DNA of 64,000 nucleotides from Gaetbulibacter_A aestuarii. Lineage in GTDB: Bacteria > Bacteroidota > Bacteroidia > Flavobacteriales > Flavobacteriaceae. The notes under the pieces were generated by a model. The model was given only the letters and a program-made list of their open reading frames with translations, was not told the origin of the DNA and did not search any database. Positions 34,424 through 42,999 of the stretch are shown piece after piece. The position numbers were made by a program, and so were the translations under genes. How positions within the stretch are numbered: the stretch's first letter is position 1; every line of letters starts with the position of its first letter. Where the stretch lies: positions 186,001 through 250,000 of the forward strand of contig NZ_BAABAY010000007.1 of assembly GCF_039537665.1 (NCBI RefSeq), written 5' to 3'.

Positions 34424-35509
34424 GTGAGCAAAAAATCGAAATCGGCATTATCGGAACAAGAAGGGGTTTCTTCTTCAGAAATCACCAACCCAAATGCGGT
34501 TAAATCCATAAAAAGTAAACGTAAGCTTTCTTTGGATACTAACGCACTTACTTCCGCTATTCTGAAAGGTGATATTACAGCCTTGAGTCGGGCTATTACC
34601 TTGATTGAAAGTAAGAACCTCAAACATCTCGCTCAGGCCAACGATATTATTACAGCCTGTTTACCACATGCCAATAAATCGGTACGCATAGGAATAACCG
34701 GTGTTCCCGGTGTTGGCAAAAGCACCTTCATTGAAGCTTTTGGTGCTTATTTAACCGAGCATGGAAAACGGGTTGCCGTATTGGCTATCGACCCCAGTAG
34801 TTCGGTTACGAAAGGCAGTATTTTGGGTGATAAAACGCGCATGGAACGGCTGGTAAAAAATGAAAATGCTTTTATTAGACCTTCGGCTTCAGGAGAATCG
34901 CTTGGTGGTGTTGCACGAAAAACGCGAGAAACCATAACCCTTTGTGAAGCTGCCGGTTTTGATGTTATTTTAATTGAAACCGTTGGTGTGGGGCAAAGTG
35001 AAACTACCGTTCATAGTATGGTTGATTTCTTTTTGCTTTTGAAACTTGCAGGTGCCGGTGATGAATTACAAGGCATTAAACGCGGTATTATTGAAATGGC
35101 AGATGCTATTGCTATTAATAAAGCCGAGGAAGATAACTTGAAACAGGCAAAATTGGCACGAGACGAATTCAAAAGAGCGCTTCACCTCTACCCTGAAAAA
35201 GCATCGCAGTGGCAACCTCGGGTAACGCTTTGTAGTGCTTTGGAAGAAACAGGTATTGATACCATTTGGAACTTAATTCAAGAATACTTAGAAAAAACCA
35301 AGGCGAATAAGTATTTCGATAAAAAGCGTCAGGAACAAAATAAATTCTGGTTGCTTCAAACCATTGAAGATCAATTAAAGGCCTCTTTTTTCAATAGACC
35401 GGAGATCAAAAAAGCCTTAAAAACACAGTTAGAACTTATCGAAGCCAATAAAACAACCCCTTTCGCGGCAGCTGATTTGTTATTAGGTTTGGGAAAAGCG
35501 ACCGACTAG
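34424..35509 (+). CDS. meaB: MeaB/ArgK-type GTPase for methylmalonyl-CoA mutase
   Basis: A 361-residue P-loop GTPase of the MeaB/ArgK/MMAA family, which protects and reloads adenosylcobalamin-dependent methylmalonyl-CoA mutase. The P-loop GVPGVGKST is at about residues 91-99, then AIDPSSSVTKGSILGDKTRM, ETVGVGQSET and the guanine-specificity INKAEEDN. The start is a GTG at 34424; the first 30 residues are polar and poorly conserved, so a later start is possible. No mutase gene lies in the window. Its 3' end overlaps the convergent PAP2 gene by 27 bp. Confidence 0.93.
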   Translation: MSKKSKSALSEQEGVSSSEITNPNAVKSIKSKRKLSLDTNALTSAILKGDITALSRAITLIESKNLKHLAQANDIITACLPHANKSVRIGITGVPGVGKSTFIEAFGAYLTEHGKRVAVLAIDPSSSVTKGSILGDKTRMERLVKNENAFIRPSASGESLGGVARKTRETITLCEAAGFDVILIETVGVGQSETTVHSMVDFFLLLKLAGAGDELQGIKRGIIEMADAIAINKAEEDNLKQAKLARDEFKRALHLYPEKASQWQPRVTLCSALEETGIDTIWNLIQEYLEKTKANKYFDKKRQEQNKFWLLQTIEDQLKASFFNRPEIKKALKTQLELIEANKTTPFAAADLLLGLGKATD

Positions 35510-36052
35510 ATACAGGGTCAATTTATAGAATAAGAAACCAGATATGGCGCCAAAGGTGAATCCGCTTAATACATCTAACGGATAATGTACACCAACATAA
35601 ATGCGGCTATAACCAACAACTGCACTCCAAAATAACAAGAAGAAAATAAGATTCTTATAATATTTTCTGAGCATCAAACCTGCAAACACAGCCACTGCCA
35701 TGGAGTTTGATGAATGCCCTGAAAAATAACCATACTTGCCACAGCGCACGGCAATAAAACGCATTTGGTCAATAATATCGGGATTACCGCAAGGTCTTGG
35801 TCGTTGTACAGTGCGTTTGATCATGTTGGTAAATTGATCGGTAAAGGTGATCATCAGAGCAATGGTTACTACCATTATCAGTAAAGCCTTCCAGCCATAG
35901 GCTTTATATAATAAATAAAGCAAGAAAGCGTAAAGCGGAATAAAAGTGAGTTTGTTGGTGATTGTTAACCAAAACCAATCCCATGTTGTTGATCCTAAAT
36001 CGTTTAAAAATAAAAAAAGAGAAGTATCGTAGGCTATTAGTTTATCTAACAT
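35483..36052 (-). CDS. PAP2-family phosphatase, membrane protein
   Basis: A 189-residue integral-membrane phosphatase of the PAP2 superfamily, probably acting on lipid or undecaprenyl phosphates. The three family motifs are visible: KRTVQRPRP (with KxxxxxxRP), FSGHSSNSM and YSRIYVGVHYPLDVLSG. About five or six helices. The upstream gene of a small acidic protein ends 5 bp before its start, and the MATE gene is further upstream, so the three form an operon. The gene overlaps meaB by 27 bp tail to tail. Confidence 0.92.
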   Translation of the reverse strand: MLDKLIAYDTSLFLFLNDLGSTTWDWFWLTITNKLTFIPLYAFLLYLLYKAYGWKALLIMVVTIALMITFTDQFTNMIKRTVQRPRPCGNPDIIDQMRFIAVRCGKYGYFSGHSSNSMAVAVFAGLMLRKYYKNLIFFLLFWSAVVGYSRIYVGVHYPLDVLSGFTFGAISGFLFYKLTLYLVGRFSQT

Positions 36053-36057
36053 AATGA

Positions 36058-36285
36058 CTATTCTTCGTACTTGGAAATTTCGTTATCGTAAAACTCGGTG
36101 GCCATTTTGATGGCGTGCTCTGCTTCAGATTCCAATTCTTTTTGATCTTCGACGTCGAATTCTTCAAACCATTCTACGTCATCATTTTCTAAATTGATAA
36201 TGAATCGTGGAAATTCAGTATGGATCACATAAATAGCGTTTGGATAATCTGAGTTATCACCTAAAATAAATTTTGGAAGTGCCAT
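36058..36285 (-). CDS. Small acidic conserved protein
   Basis: 75 residues from the ATG at 36285; a longer frame to 36390 lies inside the MATE gene, so is rejected. The sequence (MALPKFILGDNSDYPNAIYVIHTE...) is acidic and rich in Asp/Glu towards the C-terminus (WFEEFDVEDQKELESEAEHA). No domain recognised. It sits 8 bp after the MATE stop and 5 bp before the PAP2 start. I recall similar short proteins in many flavobacteria, but can offer no function. Confidence 0.65.
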   Translation of the reverse strand: MALPKFILGDNSDYPNAIYVIHTEFPRFIINLENDDVEWFEEFDVEDQKELESEAEHAIKMATEFYDNEISKYEE

Positions 36286-36293
36286 AGTAAAGC

Positions 36294-37670
36294 TTAATGA
36301 TGAGACAAAATTAACTTTTTCGTCAGATAATTGAATCGAATATACAACAAAATTGCTGCGGTAGTTAATCCGGCAAGTAAGCCTAACCAAATTCCGAAAC
36401 TACCATAAACTTTTTCATTTCCAAAATACAAACTTATTGGCAAGCCAATCAGCCAGTAAGAAAGAAAAGTAATTAGCGTAGGTATTTTAACATCCTGCAA
36501 ACCTCGAAGAGCGCCTAAAACCAATACCTGAATACTATCGCTTATTTGAAAAATAGCTGCAGCCAGCAATAGTTTTGAAGCCGTATTTACGACTTCCGTA
36601 TTATCCGCCAAATTCGCTAGATCTTTAAAATCAACATATAATTTGGGTAATTCTGAATGAAAAATTAAAAATAATAATCCGAAGGTCACGGCAAAAATAA
36701 TACCCAACAGAAAGGTTGAAAAGGCGATGCGGCGTAGTTCAATATAATTCTTCAAACCCTTTTGGTTGCCAACACGAATCATTGAAGCAACACTAAGTCC
36801 GGTAGCCACCATAAAGGTCATAGACGACAAATTCAATGCTATTTGATTGGCCGCTTGAGGATTTTTCCCAAGCAGACCACTTAACCAGATCGCAGCGGTA
36901 AAAATACCTACTTCAAAGAACATTTGCATAGCACTCGGCGCTCCGAGAGCCAAAAGTTTATCGATCATCTTCCGGTTTAAAACAAAAATCTTAACATGAG
37001 TTACAAAAGCTTTAGAAGCTTCTTTACCTTTCAATAACCACCATAAATAAATCACCATAACCACTCTGGACACTAAAGTACCGTAAGCTGCTCCTACAAT
37101 GCCCATCTCAGGGAAACCAAATTTTCCAAAGATCAACAAGTAATTTAAACCAATGTTCAAAATATTACCTAAAATAGTCGCATACATGGGGAAACGCGTC
37201 ATCGACAAACCATCGCTAAATTGTTTAAAGGCTTGAAACACTATCAGCGGAATTAAAGAAAGGGCTACCAAATCTAAATACGGTATGGCCAATTGAACGA
37301 CTTCTTCAGGTTGCTTCATCAAATACATCATTGGTTTCCCCAGAAGCACTAATAAAAAAAGTAAAATACCGAGCAAACTGCATAAGAACAGACCGTGCTT
37401 AAAGGCGGATTTACCTTGTTCAAAATTGTTTGCGGCATCAGCCTCGGCTACTAAAGGGGTTATAGCCGTGGAAAAACCAATACCCAAAGACATCGCGATA
37501 AACATAAAGCTGTTACCTAAAGACACAGCTGCAAGTTCGGCCGTTCCTAATTGCCCAACCATCACATTATCCATAAAACTCACAAAAGTATGCCCCAACA
37601 TACCAAGCATCACCGGCGTGGCCAGTTTAAGATTGTAGTTAAATTCTTTTGTGTAGTCGGATAATTGCAT
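36294..37670 (-). CDS. MATE-family multidrug/Na+ efflux transporter
   Basis: A 458-residue membrane antiporter with about twelve helices in two pseudo-repeats. Typical MATE pieces are MLGHTFVSFMDNVMVGQLGTAELAA near the N-terminus, SLGIGFSTAITPLVAEA, and ALNLSSMTFMVATGLSVASMIRVG in the second half. It would export organic cations or drugs using a Na+ or H+ gradient. It has a well-spaced Bacteroidota promoter directly before the ATG and starts an operon with the small acidic protein and PAP2 genes. Confidence 0.94.
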   Translation of the reverse strand: MQLSDYTKEFNYNLKLATPVMLGMLGHTFVSFMDNVMVGQLGTAELAAVSLGNSFMFIAMSLGIGFSTAITPLVAEADAANNFEQGKSAFKHGLFLCSLLGILLFLLVLLGKPMMYLMKQPEEVVQLAIPYLDLVALSLIPLIVFQAFKQFSDGLSMTRFPMYATILGNILNIGLNYLLIFGKFGFPEMGIVGAAYGTLVSRVVMVIYLWWLLKGKEASKAFVTHVKIFVLNRKMIDKLLALGAPSAMQMFFEVGIFTAAIWLSGLLGKNPQAANQIALNLSSMTFMVATGLSVASMIRVGNQKGLKNYIELRRIAFSTFLLGIIFAVTFGLLFLIFHSELPKLYVDFKDLANLADNTEVVNTASKLLLAAAIFQISDSIQVLVLGALRGLQDVKIPTLITFLSYWLIGLPISLYFGNEKVYGSFGIWLGLLAGLTTAAILLYIRFNYLTKKLILSHH

Positions 37671-37674
37671 GGGG

Positions 37675-37705
37675 CAAAAATAAGCGTATCCTGTAGCTTA
37701 AACAA
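37675..37705 (-). promoter_or_regulatory. Bacteroidota-type promoter for MATE operon
   Basis: On the minus strand TTG (37705-37703), a 20-bp spacer, then TATTTTTG (37682-37675): a full -33 TTG / -7 TAnnTTTG promoter. The box ends only 4 bp before the ATG at 37670, so the transcript is probably leaderless. Confidence 0.6.
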
Positions 37706-37797
37706 TGTAATTGAGAATAATTTATCTACGCATAAGATTAACAATTTTTTTGGAAGCTATCTTACTGACTTTGTTTAATTTGTATCAAATTTTAAAA

Positions 37798-38736
37798 ATG
37801 AAAGTATTTATTTCTTTTACTTTAGGTTTGAGCTTTTTTTTCGGATTATCTCAAAATGCAAGGCCGGTTGATTTTAAGGAAATTGTTGAAATGTTCCCAA
37901 ATGTGCGTGATCTGGCAATTTCACCTAATGGCAATGAGCTTTTCTTTTCTGCTCAAAATGTTTTAAAAGACAGATCGGTTCTAATAACCCTGAAAAAAAA
38001 CAACGGAAGTTGGGAAAATCCAAAACCTGCGTCATTCTCAGGCGTATTTCACGACATGGAACCTTTCTTTTCAAAAGATGGTTTAAGACTTTATTTTGTT
38101 TCGAATCGCCCTTTAGATAGCAACTCTAAAGACACGAAAGATTATGATATTTGGTATGTACAACGCGATAATTTAAACGTGAACTGGTCTGAACCTATAA
38201 ATTTGGGAGCTCCCGTTAACTCTGATTCTAATGAGTTTTATCCTTCTTTAGCTGATAATAATAATATGTATTTCACCCGTGAAGATCCTGATCAAAAAAC
38301 CAGGGACGATTTATATTTTAGCCTATATATTAATGGAAGTTATCATAACCCTGTGAAATTGCCTGAAACCATAAATTCAGATGGTTACGATTATAATGCT
38401 TTCATTGCTCCCGATGAATCCTACATTATCTATGGAAGTTACCAGCGCGAGGATAGTTTTGGCAGCGGTGATATGTATATCCGTTTTAAAAAAGAAAATA
38501 CCTGGACTCCTGCACAACATTTAGATACCCCTGTAAACAGTAAAAAATTAGATTACAGTCCGTTTGTAGATTATAATACCAATACCTTCTTTTTTACAAG
38601 TGAACGCGCAGTAGAAAGTGCACCAACCCCGGATGCTCTGGATCTTGATTCTGTATTAAAAGAATTTCGAAAATATAGCAACGGGCAAAGCCGATTGTAC
38701 CAAATAGAATTAGGTGAAATTTTAAATGAGCATTAA
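37798..38736 (+). CDS. Exported PD40 (TolB-like beta-propeller) protein
   Basis: 312 residues from the ATG at 37798, which begins a signal peptide (about 1-18, ending GLSQ); the TTG-started extension upstream is rejected. The mature part holds repeated WD40-like PD40 blades (LAISPNGNELFFSAQ, EPFFSKDGLRLYFVSNRP, FYPSLADNNNMYFTRE, PFVDYNTNTFFFTSER), giving a propeller like the periplasmic TolB domain. It probably binds a protein or glycan. No attached OmpA or peptidase domain is present. It overlaps the convergent oxidoreductase gene by 4 bp. Confidence 0.83.
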   Translation: MKVFISFTLGLSFFFGLSQNARPVDFKEIVEMFPNVRDLAISPNGNELFFSAQNVLKDRSVLITLKKNNGSWENPKPASFSGVFHDMEPFFSKDGLRLYFVSNRPLDSNSKDTKDYDIWYVQRDNLNVNWSEPINLGAPVNSDSNEFYPSLADNNNMYFTREDPDQKTRDDLYFSLYINGSYHNPVKLPETINSDGYDYNAFIAPDESYIIYGSYQREDSFGSGDMYIRFKKENTWTPAQHLDTPVNSKKLDYSPFVDYNTNTFFFTSERAVESAPTPDALDLDSVLKEFRKYSNGQSRLYQIELGEILNEH

Positions 38737-39677
38737 AGCTCGCCTACAGACTTTTTAGCAGCTTCAAATTCTGTAACCATATCAAGGACGATCTGAGCCA
38801 CTGGTTTTATATCATGGATAAGTCCGGAAACTTGTCCAATCTCTAATTCACCATTATCCATATCCCCTTCGAACATCCCTTTTTTAGCTCGAGCGCGACC
38901 TAAAAGGGTTCTAAGATCATCAGGTGTTGGACATTTTTTATAAAGTTCCTGTACCTCATTGTAGAATTTATTCTTGATCAAACGAACAGGCGCGAGTTCT
39001 TTTAATGTTAATTGCGTATCCCCTTCTTTGGCATCAACAATAGCTTTTTTATAGAGAGCATGCGAAGAACTTTCCTCACTGGCTGCAAACCTACTTCCCA
39101 CTTGCACACCATCGGCGCCAAGAACCATGGCTGCCAACATTGCTCTTCCGGTAGCAATACCACCAGCTGCAATTAATGGAACCTGAATCTCTTCTTTAAC
39201 TATCGGAATCAGGGTTAAGGTGGTGGTTTCATCTCTTCCATTATGACCTCCTGCTTCAAAACCTTCAGCAACAATGGCATCAACACCGGCGTCCTGAGCC
39301 TTCAAAGCAAATTTTAAACTGCTCACCACATGGACAACGGTAATATCTTTTTCCTGAAGCCAATTGGTCCAGATTTTAGGATTTCCGGCAGAAGTAAATA
39401 CGATCTTTACACCTTCCTCTACAATAATATTCATGATCTCTTCAATATTTGGATACATCAATGGCACATTCACTCCAAAGGGTTTTGATGTCGCTTTTTT
39501 ACATTTTTGAATGTGTTCACGAAGCACCTCAGGATACATAGAACCTGCTCCCAGCAATCCTAAAATTCCTGAATTACTGGCTGCTGATGCTAATCTCCAA
39601 CCACTATTCCAAACCATACCGGCCTGTATAATGGGATATTTTATATCGAAAAGTTTTGTAATTCTATTTTCCATCAT
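38733..39677 (-). CDS. Nitronate monooxygenase-family flavoprotein
   Basis: A 314-residue FMN enzyme of the nitronate monooxygenase / 2-nitropropane dioxygenase family, similar also to FabK. Its TIM barrel shows PIIQAGMVWNSG at the start, VEGFEAGGHNGRD (with the catalytic-region His) and the FMN-binding AAGGIATGRAMLAAMVLGADGVQVG, cut to its two parts here. It could oxidise toxic nitronates or reduce enoyl-ACP; the sequence does not decide. It lies 6 bp after the mnmA stop, on the same strand. Confidence 0.87.
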   Translation of the reverse strand: MMENRITKLFDIKYPIIQAGMVWNSGWRLASAASNSGILGLLGAGSMYPEVLREHIQKCKKATSKPFGVNVPLMYPNIEEIMNIIVEEGVKIVFTSAGNPKIWTNWLQEKDITVVHVVSSLKFALKAQDAGVDAIVAEGFEAGGHNGRDETTTLTLIPIVKEEIQVPLIAAGGIATGRAMLAAMVLGADGVQVGSRFAASEESSSHALYKKAIVDAKEGDTQLTLKELAPVRLIKNKFYNEVQELYKKCPTPDDLRTLLGRARAKKGMFEGDMDNGELEIGQVSGLIHDIKPVAQIVLDMVTEFEAAKKSVGEL

Positions 39678-39683
39678 AAATAA

Positions 39684-40877
39684 TTACGCGATAACTCCGG
39701 AACCTACCAATTCATCATTTAAATACCAGGCTACAAATTGCCCTTCTGTTATCGCAGATTGAAGTGCTTCAAACTCTACATACAAACCGCCTACAACTTT
39801 GTGCAAGGTAGCGCTTTGTAAAGGTTGTCGGTAACGAATACGAGCCTCAACTTTTAGAGTTTCATCCGTTTTTAAAGCTAAATCTTCACGAACCCAGTGT
39901 AATTCATCATCCTGCACAAACAAGACTTTTTTAAGCAGTCCGGGATGCGCTTTTCCTTGTCCGGTATAAATGACATTTTCATCCACATCGGTTTCAATTA
40001 CGAATAAAGGTTCCTTGGTGCCTCCAACAGCTAAGCCTTTCCGCTGACCTTTGGTGAAATAATGAGCACCTTGATGCTTCCCTACAATTTTACCCTGATC
40101 AATAGAATAATGTCTGCGTTTAGACAAAAATTGTAGTCTGCTCTCATCGGAAGTAAACTCTGGTTGCGTGTCATTAAATATTTCAGGGCTTTCAGGAATT
40201 TCAACAATTACACCTTCTTTGGGTTTTAATTGTTGCTGAAGAAAGTCCGGTAATTTCACCTTTCCTATAAAACATAACCCTTGAGAGTCCCTTTTATGAG
40301 CTGTAACCAAATCAAGATCTTCAGCAATTTTCCTAACTTCAGGTTTGGTTAAATGTCCTATTGGAAATAAAGCTTTAGATAATTGTTCTTGAGAAAGTTG
40401 ACACAAAAAATAGGACTGATCTTTATTGGTATCAACACCTTTCAATAGCTGATAAAAAGTTTTTCCCTCTTTTTCAACAACACCTTTCCGACAGTAATGA
40501 CCCGTAGCTACATAGTCCGCTCCCAGTTCCATGGCCATGTCCATAAAAACATCGAACTTAATTTCTCTATTACAAAGTACATCAGGATTTGGAGTTCGAC
40601 CGCGCTCATACTCTTTGAACATGTAATCAACGATCCGCGTTTTGTACTGCTCGCTAAGATCGACCGTTTGAAAAGGAATATTAAGTTTCTCAGCGACTAA
40701 CATGGCGTCGTTACTATCATCTAACCATGGACATTCATTAGAAATAGTAACCGAATCGTCGTGCCAGTTTTTCATGAACAGACCTATAACCTCATACCCT
40801 TGCTCTTTTAAAAGATATGCAGCAACACTAGAATCTACGCCACCAGAAAGTCCAATAACTACCCGTTTCATATTCAT
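39684..40877 (-). CDS. mnmA: tRNA-specific 2-thiouridylase MnmA
   Basis: Installs the 2-thio group on U34 of tRNAs for Lys, Glu and Gln. It has 397 residues from the ATG at 40877 (an ATG two codons later is an equally good start). The PP-loop GLSGGVDSSVA is near the N-terminus. The two catalytic cysteines are seen in PDVLCNREIKF and SYFLCQLSQ, with the GLCFIGK segment between domains. The C-terminal beta-barrel is complete. The gene leads an operon with the nitronate monooxygenase-like gene and has its own -7 box. Confidence 0.96.
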   Translation of the reverse strand: MNMKRVVIGLSGGVDSSVAAYLLKEQGYEVIGLFMKNWHDDSVTISNECPWLDDSNDAMLVAEKLNIPFQTVDLSEQYKTRIVDYMFKEYERGRTPNPDVLCNREIKFDVFMDMAMELGADYVATGHYCRKGVVEKEGKTFYQLLKGVDTNKDQSYFLCQLSQEQLSKALFPIGHLTKPEVRKIAEDLDLVTAHKRDSQGLCFIGKVKLPDFLQQQLKPKEGVIVEIPESPEIFNDTQPEFTSDESRLQFLSKRRHYSIDQGKIVGKHQGAHYFTKGQRKGLAVGGTKEPLFVIETDVDENVIYTGQGKAHPGLLKKVLFVQDDELHWVREDLALKTDETLKVEARIRYRQPLQSATLHKVVGGLYVEFEALQSAITEGQFVAWYLNDELVGSGVIA

Positions 40878-40888
40878 TTTTTAGGCTA

Positions 40889-40896
40889 CAAAGATA
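40889..40896 (-). promoter_or_regulatory. Putative -7 box for mnmA
   Basis: Minus strand reads TATCTTTG (TAnnTTTG), 11 bp before the ATG at 40877. No clear -33 TTG. The leader would be very short. Confidence 0.4.
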
Positions 40897-41015
40897 CATA
40901 ATAACTCTTGATTTGAAACACGTTTTAAGCTTAACTAAAAGGCTATGAATAAAAAAATGTTTAATGTTTTGTTAATTTTTTTAAACACTTAGTTATTTTT
41001 TGTTTAAAATTTTAT

Positions 41016-41023
41016 TATATTTG
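41016..41023 (+). promoter_or_regulatory. Putative -7 box for FAS1 lipoprotein gene
   Basis: TATATTTG matches TAnnTTTG, 33 bp before the ATG at 41057. Flanking DNA is very AT-rich. A TTG at 41000-41002 is too close (13 bp) for a typical -33 element. Confidence 0.4.
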
Positions 41024-41056
41024 TTGAACAAATTTGCTAATTAAAAGAAAACAAAC

Positions 41057-42916
41057 ATGAAATCACCAAAACTTCTAAAATTTTTCGCCCTGTTCTTGTT
41101 GGCTGCAGTGACACTAAATTCCTGTAGTGATGATAACAAAAATGACAACGTTGTCGTGGAGACTCCTATGAATATTGTAGAAATCGCACAGGAGAATCCT
41201 GACTTAAGTATCCTTGTAGATGCTGTAGTTAAGGCCAATCTTGCCGACGCCCTAAGCGCCGATGGCGACATGACCGTGCTGGCACCAACAAATGATGCGT
41301 TTATGGCATTCCTTAATGAAAAAGGTTTTAGTTCCTTAGATGCTGTTCCGACAGACGTTTTAACTCAAATCTTACTAAACCACGTTATTCCCGGAACAAA
41401 AATAGTGTCAAGTTCATTTTTAGGTCAAACCGGTTACATTAATACTTTAGCCGATGGTCCTGACGGAAGTAAGTTAAGTATCTATTTCGATGGTACAGAT
41501 GGCGTTATGTTTAATGGCAATTCAAAAGTGGCTATTCCGGATGTTATGGCCTCTAATGGAATAATTCACGTAGTTGATAAGGTGATTGATTTACCAACAA
41601 TAGCAACTTTCGCTACAACCAATCCAGCACTTTCAACCTTGGTGGATGTGCTTGCTTATGCAGATTCTGGATCGCCAACCGTTCCTTATCTAGAAACAGT
41701 TTCTGACGGTGCTGCAGGTCCTTTTACAGTCTTTGCTCCTACCAATGATGCCTTTGGAGATTTATTGGCAGAATTAGGCGTTGACAATTTAACAGATATT
41801 TCTACTGATCTGGTAGATTCTACCTTACTTATGCACATTGTAAGCGGTAACATTCAAGCAAGTCAACTCACTAGTGGAACTGTAAACACTTTAGGTGGAC
41901 CAGTAACAGCTGATGCTTCTGCTTTTACCATTACAGATGCTAACGGACGTGAAATACAAATAATCGTTTCTCTAACAGATATTCAAGCTACCAATGGTGT
42001 AGTACATGTAGTTGATAAAGTTATTTTACCAGATTTAAGAGTTAATGTTGTAGAAACAGCTCAGGCAAACCCTGATTTAAGCATTTTAGTTGATGCGGTA
42101 GTTAAGGCCAATCTTGTAGATGCCTTAAGCGCTGATGGCAGTATGACTGTGTTGGCACCAACAAATGAAGCATTTACTGCATTTTTAGCCGACAAAGGAT
42201 TTGCAACATTGGATGATGTTCCTGTTGATGTTTTAACTCAAATTTTATTAAATCACGTTGTAGCGGGAACAAACTATAAATCCAGCGACATTGCAGGAAG
42301 TATGGGTTATGTGAACACCTTAGCCGATGGTCCGAATGGAACAAAATTAAGTCTCTACTATGACGGAACCGCAGGTGTAACATTCAATGGTTACTCTGAT
42401 GTGGTTGTACCTGATGTTTTAGCTACGAACGGAATTATACATGTTGTTGATAAGGTAATCGATCTACCAACGATTGCAACTTTTGCAACTTCTAATCCGG
42501 CATTGTCGACTCTTGTTGATGTATTAGCTTATGCTGACACGGGCACCCCTACAGTACCTTACATCGATACTGTTTCTGAGCCAACTGCTGGACCGTTTAC
42601 AGTTTTCGCTCCGACGAATGATGCTTTTGGAGATTTATTAACAGAATTAGGCGTTAGTGCTCTTACCGATATCCCAACAGATACTGTAGATGCTGTATTA
42701 CTAATGCACATTGTAAACGCTAACGTACAATCAAGTATGCTAACAAGCGGAGAGGTTGCAACTCTTGGCGGACCAATTACAGCTGATGCTTCGGCATTTA
42801 CTTTAACAGATGCAAATGGTCGCGTAAGTAATATAATAACCTCTTTAGTAGATATACAAGGAACAAATGGCGTAGTACACGTAATTGATAAAGTGATATT
42901 ACCCAATATGAATTAG
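41057..42916 (+). CDS. Four-domain fasciclin (FAS1) lipoprotein
   Basis: A 619-residue surface or periplasmic lipoprotein: the signal ends LNSC (about Cys23) and is followed by SDDNKN. Four FAS1 domains follow, at about 38-185, 186-328, 329-476 and 477-619. Each has the H1 motif (VLAPTNDAF or VFAPTNDAF) and an H2-like ending (GIIHVVDKVI, GVVHVVDKVI). Domains 1-2 and 3-4 form two tandem units of equal length (291 residues) that align without gaps, so a two-domain block has been duplicated. FAS1 proteins bind glycans or other cells; an adhesion role is likely. It ends in a strong terminator. Confidence 0.94.
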   Translation: MKSPKLLKFFALFLLAAVTLNSCSDDNKNDNVVVETPMNIVEIAQENPDLSILVDAVVKANLADALSADGDMTVLAPTNDAFMAFLNEKGFSSLDAVPTDVLTQILLNHVIPGTKIVSSSFLGQTGYINTLADGPDGSKLSIYFDGTDGVMFNGNSKVAIPDVMASNGIIHVVDKVIDLPTIATFATTNPALSTLVDVLAYADSGSPTVPYLETVSDGAAGPFTVFAPTNDAFGDLLAELGVDNLTDISTDLVDSTLLMHIVSGNIQASQLTSGTVNTLGGPVTADASAFTITDANGREIQIIVSLTDIQATNGVVHVVDKVILPDLRVNVVETAQANPDLSILVDAVVKANLVDALSADGSMTVLAPTNEAFTAFLADKGFATLDDVPVDVLTQILLNHVVAGTNYKSSDIAGSMGYVNTLADGPNGTKLSLYYDGTAGVTFNGYSDVVVPDVLATNGIIHVVDKVIDLPTIATFATSNPALSTLVDVLAYADTGTPTVPYIDTVSEPTAGPFTVFAPTNDAFGDLLTELGVSALTDIPTDTVDAVLLMHIVNANVQSSMLTSGEVATLGGPITADASAFTLTDANGRVSNIITSLVDIQGTNGVVHVIDKVILPNMN

Positions 42917-42970
42917 TTTGGTTTGTTGATTGTAGGCAGTTTTATTCTTCAAAATTGTCTATGAAAAAGG

Positions 42971-42999
42971 ACCCCTCATGCCCTGAGGGGTTTTTTTTA
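42971..42999. terminator. Terminator after FAS1 gene
   Basis: Perfect stem with arms 42971-42978 and 42984-42991 (ACCCCTCA / TGAGGGGT) and a 5-nt loop, followed by eight T on the plus strand. An A-run precedes it on the other side, so it may also end the convergent YwqK-like gene, whose stop lies at 42997. Confidence 0.88.

Noticed and set aside
36286..36390. N-terminal extension of the small acidic protein
   Set aside because: It would lie wholly within the MATE gene and has no resemblance to the conserved part; the ATG at 36285 is better.
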